From the NCBI GenBank assembly GCA_021199975.1, contig JAJQHF010000254.1:1-5825 (forward strand): 5,825 nucleotides of DNA, in the 5' to 3' direction. This stretch comes from Candidatus Gastranaerophilales bacterium (lineage in GTDB: Bacteria > Cyanobacteriota > Vampirovibrionia > Gastranaerophilales > Gastranaerophilaceae). Below, one piece after another: positions 1-5,032 of this stretch. Position 1 is the first letter of the stretch. Each line of letters starts with the position of its first letter. Under the pieces are notes generated by a model that saw nothing but the letters and a program-made list of their open reading frames with translations, made no database searches and was not told the origin of the DNA. Made by a program: the position numbers and the translations under genes.

Positions 1-1
1 G

Positions 2-1066
2 TATATAAATAATATTATTTACCAATTTGAGAAGGAAAATCCGGATATAAAAATAAAATGGGTGGATGTTCCTTATTCAGAAGGTGAGAAAAGGATACTT
101 GCCGCTGTCTTAACGGATAATCCTCCTGATTTGGTAAATTTAACTCCTGATTTCTCATTGCTTTTGGCTCAAAAAAATGTGCTTGAAGAAATCGATATAT
201 CAAATTTAAAACAGTACCTTCCTTCTTTATTAGAGACATTAAAATATGACAACAAATTTTTTGGTATACCTTTTTATGCTACATCTGCAATTACTTTATA
301 TAACAGTGACAAGTTAAATATAAAGAATCCGCCTAAAACTTATGATGAGCTTTTTAAAATACACCCTGAAAAAGGAACCTGCATTACAATGCTTAATTTT
401 AGCGAAAATGATACAATTCTAAAAATTTTAAATAAATATAATATAAATACTCCGTCTTCTCTCAGAAGCGAAAAAAGTCAAGCTATATATCAAGAATTTA
501 AAAGATTGTATGATAATAATCTCATACCGAAAGAAAGTATTACTCAAACTCACAGAGATGCGCTTGAAAAATATATGTCGGGCGAATTAATTTTTCTTGT
601 TACGGGCGGAAATTTTTTAAATATGATTAAAGAAAATGCGCCTTCTGTTTATAACAAAACAGTTGTACTGCCTCAATTGACAGGAGATACGGGTCTTTAT
701 GATTATTCACTTATGAATTTTATCATCCCAAAAAGAGCAAAACATAAAGAAAATGCGCTAAAGTTTGCATTGTTTCTCACTAATAAAGAAAATCAACTTG
801 AATTTGCAAAATTAACCCCCGTTTTGCCCGTAAACAAAGAAGCACTGAATGATGAATATTTTCAAAAGGCATCAGATGATATACAAGAAAAAGCTAGAGT
901 AACAGCTGCAAAACAGCTGAATAAAATACAGCCGCCTCTTAAAAATATAAAGAACAAAAAGGAATTGAATACTTTAAGCTCAAATTATATACAGTCAATT
1001 TTAATTGAAAATGCACCGATAAAAGAGTCCCTGGAAGAATTTGCTAAAGATTGGGAAAAACTGTAA
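2..1066 (+). CDS. ABC transporter extracellular solute-binding protein, family 1 (sugar type), 5'-partial
   Basis: This is the periplasmic or lipid-anchored binding component of an ABC importer, most likely for a sugar or sugar derivative; the ligand cannot be read from the sequence. The frame is open to the left edge: the codons before the GTG at 62 read YINNIIYQFEKENPDIKIKW, the typical first strand and helix of family 1 binding proteins (F-E-K-x-N-P-D-I-K-hydrophobic). The true start and any signal peptide or lipobox are therefore outside the window, and GTG 62 is not the start. Numbering from base 2, 354 residues are visible. Family hallmarks are FGIPFYATSAITLYNSD (about 87-103), the P-x-T-Y-D-E-L segment after it (about 111-117), the TGG hinge-type segment (about 201-203), and near the C-terminus a run of 'A-L-K-F-A-L-F-L-T-N-K-E-N-Q' followed by LTPVLPVNKEAL (about 271-282). 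No permease or ATPase gene follows; they may lie upstream. Family assignment is firm, substrate unknown. Confidence 0.88.
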   Translation, partial: YINNIIYQFEKENPDIKIKWVDVPYSEGEKRILAAVLTDNPPDLVNLTPDFSLLLAQKNVLEEIDISNLKQYLPSLLETLKYDNKFFGIPFYATSAITLYNSDKLNIKNPPKTYDELFKIHPEKGTCITMLNFSENDTILKILNKYNINTPSSLRSEKSQAIYQEFKRLYDNNLIPKESITQTHRDALEKYMSGELIFLVTGGNFLNMIKENAPSVYNKTVVLPQLTGDTGLYDYSLMNFIIPKRAKHKENALKFALFLTNKENQLEFAKLTPVLPVNKEALNDEYFQKASDDIQEKARVTAAKQLNKIQPPLKNIKNKKELNTLSSNYIQSILIENAPIKESLEEFAKDWEKL

Positions 1067-1083
1067 AATTCTAATACAATGAT

Positions 1084-1111
1084 TTGAAAATGCCGATTTT
1101 TGTTCTAAAAT
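1084..1111 (+). promoter_or_regulatory. Candidate sigma-70-type promoter for the LptF/G gene
   Basis: TTGAAA (1084-1089), a 16-base spacer and TAAAAT (1106-1111) resemble a housekeeping promoter. Transcription would be expected to start about 7 bases after the -10 box, which falls on or next to the ATG at 1118, so the transcript would be nearly leaderless. A second option is TTGGGA (1051-1056), an 18-base spacer and TACAAT (1075-1080), giving a leader of about 30 bases. No Shine-Dalgarno sequence lies before ATG 1118 in either case. In DNA this AT-rich such matches arise easily by chance. Confidence 0.3.
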
Positions 1112-1117
1112 TTATTT

Positions 1118-2233
1118 ATGAAATCACTGTTAAAACTTAGGATACTTGATAAATTTATATTAAGGCAGCTTTTAGAGGTTTTTATTCTTGGCGTGGTAGT
1201 TTTTACTTCTATAATATTTGCCTCGGATACATTTATTTCATTAATTAAACAAATTTCTGCCTACGGTATGCCCGTAAATATAGCATTCATGATAATTTTA
1301 TTAAATCTGCCTGCTGTAATTGTTATGACTATTCCAATGAGCGTACTTTTTTCAACCGTAATGACGGTTAATAAAATGTGCCTTCAATCGGAAATAACTG
1401 TTATGAAGGCATGCGGAATAAGTATAAAAAGGCTTTCAGCTCCAATATTCGCATTTGCGATATTTATGGCTTTATTTACTTTTTTCATAAATGAAACAAT
1501 TGTTCCCATCACAACATCCCAATCAAAGACACTTGCGCTTTATGCACTTGTTCAGCGTAATATTCCCGAGGGGAAAAGAAATTTTTCAATAAAAGAACTT
1601 AAAGACGGAAATTATTTAAAGCGGCTTTTTTATGTGGAAAAATGTGAAGATAAGCAGTTTTCAAATGTTTCAATACTCGATTTATCAGAGCCAAATAAGG
1701 TTCAGATACTTCAAGCAAAAACAGGCACATCTGTTTTGGAAGGCTGGCAGTTTGATAATGCCTCTGTTTACACTATATCGAAAGAAGGTAAAACTCTTAA
1801 CACTTCTTGGATTGAAAAAACAATTGTTGACTTTGGTACTGATATACAAAAGCAGTTGGATAAAAAAAATGACGGTTCTGATTTAAACTTTATGCAGCTT
1901 CTTCCATATTTAGGCGAAAAAAAATCCGACTTACCGCCCGATGTGCGTCCTAAATACCAAATTTGTTTTTGGGAAAAATTCTCCTTTCCTCTTATAACAA
2001 TTGTTTTTGTACTTATAGGTATTCCGCTTGCATTAACACCGCCAAGAGTACGACATAACAGAGGTTTTTTATTCAGCATTGCAATTATATTTTGTTATTA
2101 TATTATAAGGGCATTTTCAGTTTCTTTGGGGTATAACGGTACAATATCACCCTTTCTCGCCGCAAATATACCGGTTATTATCATTGGTGTTACCGGCTTT
2201 ATCATGTATAAAAAGAAGTCAGAAAAGATTTAA
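1118..2233 (+). CDS. lptF: LptF/LptG-family lipopolysaccharide export permease (YjgP/YjgQ), LptF-like
   Basis: Inner-membrane permease subunit of the LptB2FG transporter, which extracts lipopolysaccharide from the inner membrane and passes it to the periplasmic Lpt bridge. Its 371 residues match the family's usual 350-390. Three membrane helices come first (about 19-43, 54-84, 105-128), then a large soluble region (about 130-285) corresponding to the periplasmic beta-jellyroll, then three more helices (about 286-305, 316-335, 346-364). The cytoplasmic stretch QSEITVMKACGIS (90-102) is the coupling-helix motif that docks on the LptB ATPase; it resembles LptF (SEITVMHACG in E. coli) more than LptG. 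FWEKFSFPL followed by LIGIPLALTPP (284-309) is also typical. The start is ATG 1118, which puts MKSLLKLRILDKFILRQ before helix 1 as expected; no ribosome binding site is visible. Only one family member is present here, so a partner (LptG) or a homodimer must be sought elsewhere. Family is certain; LptF rather than LptG is an inference. Confidence 0.9.
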   Translation: MKSLLKLRILDKFILRQLLEVFILGVVVFTSIIFASDTFISLIKQISAYGMPVNIAFMIILLNLPAVIVMTIPMSVLFSTVMTVNKMCLQSEITVMKACGISIKRLSAPIFAFAIFMALFTFFINETIVPITTSQSKTLALYALVQRNIPEGKRNFSIKELKDGNYLKRLFYVEKCEDKQFSNVSILDLSEPNKVQILQAKTGTSVLEGWQFDNASVYTISKEGKTLNTSWIEKTIVDFGTDIQKQLDKKNDGSDLNFMQLLPYLGEKKSDLPPDVRPKYQICFWEKFSFPLITIVFVLIGIPLALTPPRVRHNRGFLFSIAIIFCYYIIRAFSVSLGYNGTISPFLAANIPVIIIGVTGFIMYKKKSEKI

Positions 2234-2244
2234 TAAGATTTAAT
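2225..2244 (+). repeat. Perfect 10-bp tandem duplication across the lptF stop codon
   Basis: AAGATTTAAT occurs twice without a gap (2225-2234 and 2235-2244). The first copy carries the last two codons and the TAA stop of the permease gene (TAA at 2231-2233); the second is noncoding. It looks like a slippage or small-duplication product and leaves the protein unaffected. Confidence 0.8.
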
Positions 2245-2262
2245 ATTAAGTTTTGTAAATAG

Positions 2263-2280
2263 TAAAAAAATATTTTTTTA
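2263..2280. repeat. Perfect 18-bp A/T palindrome downstream of lptF
   Basis: TAAAAAAATATTTTTTTA reads the same on both strands (T, seven A, TA, seven T, A). It begins 29 bases after the lptF stop. It could act as a weak terminator, its A7 arm and T7 run giving an A-U stem and a U tract, or be a flexible, bent or nucleoid-protein-binding site. With no G or C in the stem a classical intrinsic terminator is not convincing. Confidence 0.5.
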
Positions 2281-2287
2281 TATATAA

Positions 2288-2312
2288 ATGATATATTTTT
2301 TCAATATATTAT
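2288..2312. repeat. A/T-rich inverted repeat (10-bp arms, 5-base loop)
   Basis: ATGATATATT (2288-2297) and AATATATTAT (2303-2312) pair over ten positions, one being a G-U wobble in RNA, around the loop TTTTC. No U tract follows, so it is not an intrinsic terminator by itself; it could protect the 3' end of the permease transcript. Chance is a real alternative in sequence of this composition. Confidence 0.4.
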
Positions 2313-2369
2313 AAGTGCTAAATATTCAGTAAATATATATTGTTTTGTCCTGCAAATCGAGTTAAAGCA

Positions 2370-2398
2370 TTGATATTATTGCTTTTTAGGGATATTTT
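2370..2398 (+). promoter_or_regulatory. Candidate promoter for the coiled-coil protein gene
   Basis: TTGATA (2370-2375), a 17-base spacer and TATTTT (2393-2398) are the best-spaced promoter-like pair before the gene at 2504; the leader would be about 100 bases. The segment just upstream also holds a small inverted repeat, AAAGCA (2364-2369) with TGCTTT (2380-2385) followed by Ts, which could instead be a weak terminator for lptF transcripts. The A/T boxes at 2456-2463 (TATATAAA) are a possible alternative -10 without a good -35. Confidence 0.3.
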
Positions 2399-2411
2399 AC
2401 CTTAAAAGGCA

Positions 2412-2427
2412 TTTGTATCAATACGAA
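2412..2427. promoter_or_regulatory. Possible operator: imperfect 16-bp dyad
   Basis: TTTGTAT-CA-ATACGAA is a dyad with six of seven positions matching in each arm. It lies just downstream of the candidate promoter at 2370-2398, a typical place for a repressor site. The two-base centre is too tight for an RNA hairpin, so protein binding to DNA would be the likelier role. No regulator is identified. Confidence 0.25.
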
Positions 2428-2487
2428 CAGGCAATTTATGTTTTTAAAATGTTTTTATATAAATGTGGTTAGTAAATAAAAACTTAG

Positions 2488-2497
2488 AAAAGGTAGG
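2488..2497 (+). promoter_or_regulatory. Ribosome binding site of the coiled-coil protein gene
   Basis: AAAAGGTAGG contains two purine cores, AAAAGG ending 10 bases before ATG 2504 and AGG ending 6 bases before it. It is the clearest ribosome binding site on the + strand of the window and supports ATG 2504 as the start. Confidence 0.6.
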
Positions 2498-2503
2498 TTA
2501 GTT

Positions 2504-3022
2504 ATGGGGTATGCATTATTTGCAAGACGTAAGATTTATTACACAAATCTTGTTAATGAATTAAATCAAAAAATCGATAACATTACGCAGCAAAAACAAA
2601 GTTTATTAAATTTATCCGCAAACGTAGCAGACGGTTCAGTTACAATAGACGAGATTGCAGCAGATCCGACAAATTTATCCAATTACGTTGACTTCTTAGA
2701 AGGTGTTGAGGCATATGAAAATACAGATGATGCAGACGGCGGAGCAGCAACATCAATAAGTACAATTGGTGACTTGGCTGTAGATAACGGTTATAGCGAA
2801 GAAGAGCTTCAATCAATTGCAGAATTACTAAATAGTGCTTGCAGTACAGAATATGCAGAAGTATATGAAAAACAATTGGAAGCTCAAGAAAATCAGCTTG
2901 ATTTACAGCAAAAAAGACTTGAAACTCAGTTAACCGCAGCTCAATCACAACTTGAATCTGTTGAACAGGCTGAAGGAGATGCTATAGAAAATGCAACACC
3001 TAAATACTCAGGTGTAGGCTAA
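2504..3022 (+). CDS. Coiled-coil protein of unknown function (MGYALFARRK N-terminus)
   Basis: I do not recognise a named family; the 172-residue product has no Trp, one Cys (113) and no signal peptide or membrane helix. The N-terminus MGYALFARRK leads into a helical, Gln- and Asn-rich stretch (about 14-40) with coiled-coil character. The middle (about 41-115) is acidic and Ala/Ser/Thr-rich, with a likely loop ENTDDADGGAATS (72-84). The C-terminal helix (about 117-157) shows heptads EKQLEAQ, ENQLDLQ, QKRLETQ, LTAAQSQ, LESVEQA (122-156), with Leu/Ala/Val at one core position and Gln three residues later in the first four. The tail ends in NATPKYSGVG. Terminal helices flanking a variable middle are the layout of some exported filament, needle or flagellin-like proteins, but a cytoplasmic structural protein is equally possible. 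It stands alone with its own ribosome binding site and a strong terminator, suggesting an independently controlled and perhaps abundant product. Probably lineage-restricted; function unknown. Confidence 0.85.
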   Translation: MGYALFARRKIYYTNLVNELNQKIDNITQQKQSLLNLSANVADGSVTIDEIAADPTNLSNYVDFLEGVEAYENTDDADGGAATSISTIGDLAVDNGYSEEELQSIAELLNSACSTEYAEVYEKQLEAQENQLDLQQKRLETQLTAAQSQLESVEQAEGDAIENATPKYSGVG

Positions 3023-3049
3023 AAATAAATAACCAAAACTAACCATTAT

Positions 3050-3082
3050 AACCGGTCACTTAAAAGACCGGTTTTTATTTTT
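3050..3082 (+). terminator. Rho-independent terminator of the coiled-coil protein gene
   Basis: AACCGGTC (3050-3057) pairs perfectly with GACCGGTT (3066-3073) around an 8-base loop, followed by TTTATTTTT (3074-3082). It starts 27 bases after the stop codon. The T-rich tail overlaps the 3' end of the convergent SPOR gene (its stop is 3075-3077). On the - strand the same hairpin is followed by ATAATGGTTAG, not a T run, so termination of the opposing operon here would be weaker. Confidence 0.88.
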
Positions 3083-3776
3083 CATAACTTATTTTAGGAT
3101 TATAGCCGTGACGTCTGAGGTTAGAAACAAGCTCTTGTGCCCGTTCTTCTTCAGAAAAGGAACCTATCTGCACTATATAAGAATCTTGAACAGCTTTAAT
3201 AAAAGGATTTAAGTCTGCATATTCTTTAGAAATTTTACTTTGCATAGACATTGCTTCATCTATTGTTGTATAGCTTCCTAAGTATACCTTTGTAAATAAG
3301 GGTTTTGGTTTGGGAACAACAGGATTATGAGGAACAACTGCAAGCTTAAAATCAGCTTTTTGAGATTGTATATCTTCTATAGAAGGAACCGGAATTTTTT
3401 TTGTTTTCTTATCTTCAAGTTTATCATTTTTTAAGGTATTACTTTCACTCATTGTATAATTATCATATTCTTTCTTTTTTGAAGACTTTTTTTCTGAATT
3501 TCTAAGTGCAACAGTAGGCATTTCATCTTCCATTTGTATCCATTTTAATCTTTCATCTACTGACTTAATTTCAACCTCCATATCTGATTCGCTCAATGTT
3601 AAAGACTCATTATTCCCGATTGTTACATCAACATCAGGAGAATAAGCATTGACAACATATGACAAACCTGCAAGCGCAATTAAAAAGACAAATGCAAATA
3701 AATATAAATAACCAAAACCTTTCTTGTTTTTTGTTCTTTTTTTTCTTATCGGAATATTATTGGGTTCATCAGTCAT
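3075..3776 (-). CDS. Membrane-anchored SPOR-domain protein
   Basis: Predicted peptidoglycan-binding envelope protein. The 233-residue product has a basic cytoplasmic N-terminus (RKKRTKNKKG, 11-20), one membrane helix (about 21-43), a long charged Lys/Glu/Ser-rich linker (about 44-155) with a Pro-rich end (NPVVPKPKP, 151-159), and a C-terminal SPOR domain (about 161-232). Within it TKVYLGSYTTIDEAMSMQSK (162-181) is the first strand and helix, SYIVQIGSFSEEERAQELVS (199-218) the third strand and second helix, and HGYNPKISYE (223-232) the last strand. SPOR domains bind glycan strands lacking stem peptides, usually at division sites (FtsN, DedD and DamX share this topology). A role in division or wall remodelling is therefore likely, but the anchor-linker-SPOR layout alone does not make it FtsN. 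It is the last gene of the cluster; its ATG shares its A with the DUF366 stop (TAATG), preceded by a good AGAGGAG site. Confidence 0.85.
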   Translation of the reverse strand: MTDEPNNIPIRKKRTKNKKGFGYLYLFAFVFLIALAGLSYVVNAYSPDVDVTIGNNESLTLSESDMEVEIKSVDERLKWIQMEDEMPTVALRNSEKKSSKKKEYDNYTMSESNTLKNDKLEDKKTKKIPVPSIEDIQSQKADFKLAVVPHNPVVPKPKPLFTKVYLGSYTTIDEAMSMQSKISKEYADLNPFIKAVQDSYIVQIGSFSEEERAQELVSNLRRHGYNPKISYEK

Positions 3777-4339
3777 TATATAACTCCTCTTACTTTTGAA
3801 GCGGCGAATTTTATGTCAGCTGTTTCATTTTTATACTCGGAAAGTATATCAAGTGCAAATTGTTTTATATCTTTTACCCCGACATCATCTAATAAGCCGG
3901 AAGCTTTAACAGGAGCTCCTTCTGCGATTATATTTAATCCAAAATGTATCAGGGTTGATGTTATAGATTTTGTTGCTATAGATACAGATAATTTTTTATT
4001 ATTTACATATAAATCATCACCGCTTCTTATTATTTTGACAGAAGGATAATTCTTTTCAATTAACTCTTTGGTTATATTAACCAGAAGTCTTTGTTTATAT
4101 ACGGTTTCAATAAGCGTAGAATCGAAGCTTTCTTCTATAATACTAAGCATTTTTTTACTGTAAATGGGCTCATTATTAATAACATCTTCAATATCAACCA
4201 TGTGATTAAGATTAACTTCGCATTCACCTATAAATGCAATAGCGGCATTCCCCATAATATTAAATTTCTTATAAATCCAATGCGGTGCTAATTGTTCGCC
4301 TGTATATTTTATGTTTTCATCCGTAAAAAATATTTCCAT
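3776..4339 (-). CDS. DUF366 family protein, function unknown
   Basis: The 187-residue product matches the DUF366 pattern as I know it from archaea and thermophilic bacteria. Visible conserved blocks in order are YTGEQLAPHWIY (12-23), GNAAIAFIGECEV (30-42), MVDIEDV (47-53), MLSIIEESFD (64-73), KQRLLV (82-87), RSGDDLYVNNKKLSVSIAT (105-123), HFGLNI (132-137) and a C-terminal KVRGV (182-186). The charged, invariant-looking Asp, Glu and Arg residues in these blocks look like an enzyme or nucleotide-binding site rather than a structural protein. No signal peptide or membrane helix is present, so it should be cytoplasmic. It begins 9 bases after the queC stop, and its likely ribosome binding site AGGCGG (4345-4350) overlaps that stop, so the two are probably co-translated. 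This suggests, but does not show, a role near 7-deazapurine or tRNA-modification metabolism. The family match rests on motif recall; the function is unknown. Confidence 0.8.
   Translation of the reverse strand: MEIFFTDENIKYTGEQLAPHWIYKKFNIMGNAAIAFIGECEVNLNHMVDIEDVINNEPIYSKKMLSIIEESFDSTLIETVYKQRLLVNITKELIEKNYPSVKIIRSGDDLYVNNKKLSVSIATKSITSTLIHFGLNIIAEGAPVKASGLLDDVGVKDIKQFALDILSEYKNETADIKFAASKVRGVI
3784..3790 (-). promoter_or_regulatory. Ribosome binding site of the SPOR gene
   Basis: On the - strand AGAGGAG lies 7 bases before the ATG at 3776 and inside the last codons of the DUF366 gene. It fixes the start and indicates reinitiation or coupling across the TAATG junction. Confidence 0.7.
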
Positions 4340-4344
4340 AATAT

Positions 4345-4350
4345 CCGCCT
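4345..4350 (-). promoter_or_regulatory. Ribosome binding site of the DUF366 gene, overlapping the queC stop
   Basis: On the - strand AGGCGG follows the T of the queC TAG stop and lies 5 bases before the ATG at 4339. The overlap implies that ribosomes terminating on queC are positioned to start on the DUF366 gene. Confidence 0.5.
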
Positions 4351-5032
4351 ATATAAAAATCTTGTCAATAATATCATTTCTATCATTTAATTTTAAAGCT
4401 CTTTTTAATCTTTTACAAGATTCGCATTTTCCACAGTTTTTGTCTCCATCCAAATAGCAGCTGTGAATTAACTCAAAGGGTGCATTCAATCGTATCCCTT
4501 CTTTAACGATTTCTTTTTTGGTCATGTTAATCAAGGGAGCCGATAATTGAACATTACAGTCGGTTGAATTTAAAAGGGCTTCATTAACGGAATTAATAAA
4601 TTCAATTGTATTATCTTTAAATGTTGCACCTTCTTCTTTATTTGCGCCGATAACAATATGTTCAAAATTCATTGCATCCGCATAACATGCTGCAATATTT
4701 ACGAATAAACCGTTTCTGTTTGGAACCCATACCGATTTTGCCGTTTTGGAAGAAACCTCCGTATTATCCAAATTATCAAAAGAAATATCGGGAATTTTTT
4801 CTTTTGTATTCAAAGAAGAATTTGATATTTTGTTTAACCAATCCAGCTTAATAATTTCGTGTTTAATGCTGTAATATTTTGCAATACGTTTAGAGGCATT
4901 TTCTTCGGATAAAAAAGATTTTTGTCCGTAATTAAAGGTTAAAGCAATTATATTATTGCAATATTCTTTTATATGAGCCAAACTTATTACAGAATCCAAT
5001 CCGCCTGATAATAAAATTACAGCACTATTCAT
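4349..5032 (-). CDS. queC: 7-cyano-7-deazaguanine (preQ0) synthase QueC
   Basis: QueC converts 7-carboxy-7-deazaguanine to preQ0 using ATP and ammonia, the last step before preQ1 formation and tRNA insertion in queuosine biosynthesis; it is cytoplasmic. With the start at 5032 the protein has 227 residues, the normal length. Visible motifs are the PP-loop SGGLDS (9-14), FNYGQK (33-38), VWVPNRNGLF (101-110), the substrate-side GANKEEGATFKDNTIEF (129-145), and the zinc site Cys192, Cys200, Cys203, Cys206 in SCYLDGDKNCGKCESC. ATG 5032 gives the standard MNSAVILLSGGLDS opening. GTG 5053 and ATG 5041 are in frame upstream and add 7 or 3 residues; a purine run AAGAGG (5045-5050) is 12 bases from ATG 5032 and only 3 from ATG 5041, so it does not settle the start. 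The chosen start overlaps the end of the HEAT-repeat gene by 8 bases (ATGAATAG). Other queuosine genes are not in the window. Confidence 0.93.
   Translation of the reverse strand: MNSAVILLSGGLDSVISLAHIKEYCNNIIALTFNYGQKSFLSEENASKRIAKYYSIKHEIIKLDWLNKISNSSLNTKEKIPDISFDNLDNTEVSSKTAKSVWVPNRNGLFVNIAACYADAMNFEHIVIGANKEEGATFKDNTIEFINSVNEALLNSTDCNVQLSAPLINMTKKEIVKEGIRLNAPFELIHSCYLDGDKNCGKCESCKRLKRALKLNDRNDIIDKIFI

Noticed and set aside
62..1066. GTG at 62 as the start of the solute-binding protein
   Set aside because: The frame is open to the left edge and the codons before it encode the family's typical N-terminal segment, so this is an internal Val codon.
1087..1100. AAAAT-GCCG-ATTTT as a terminator of the binding-protein gene
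   Set aside because: A five-pair A-U stem with a GCCG loop is too weak to call, although the two genes could be separately transcribed.
1768..2079. Antisense reading frame inside lptF
   Set aside because: It fully overlaps a firmly identified permease gene and has no recognisable domain.
2234..2503. Small gene or riboswitch in the intergenic region
   Set aside because: Stops are frequent in all frames and no recognisable riboswitch core or extended GC-containing fold was seen by eye; a covariance-model search would be needed to exclude a small RNA.
2640..2948. Antisense reading frame of about 100 residues inside the coiled-coil gene
   Set aside because: It is Leu/His/Gln-rich in the way expected from the complement of a Gln/Leu/Glu-rich helix, lacks a ribosome binding site and lies entirely over a better-supported gene.
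3813..4291. Two + strand reading frames opposite the DUF366 gene
   Set aside because: They are short shadows of a gene with clear family motifs and show no independent start signal or domain.
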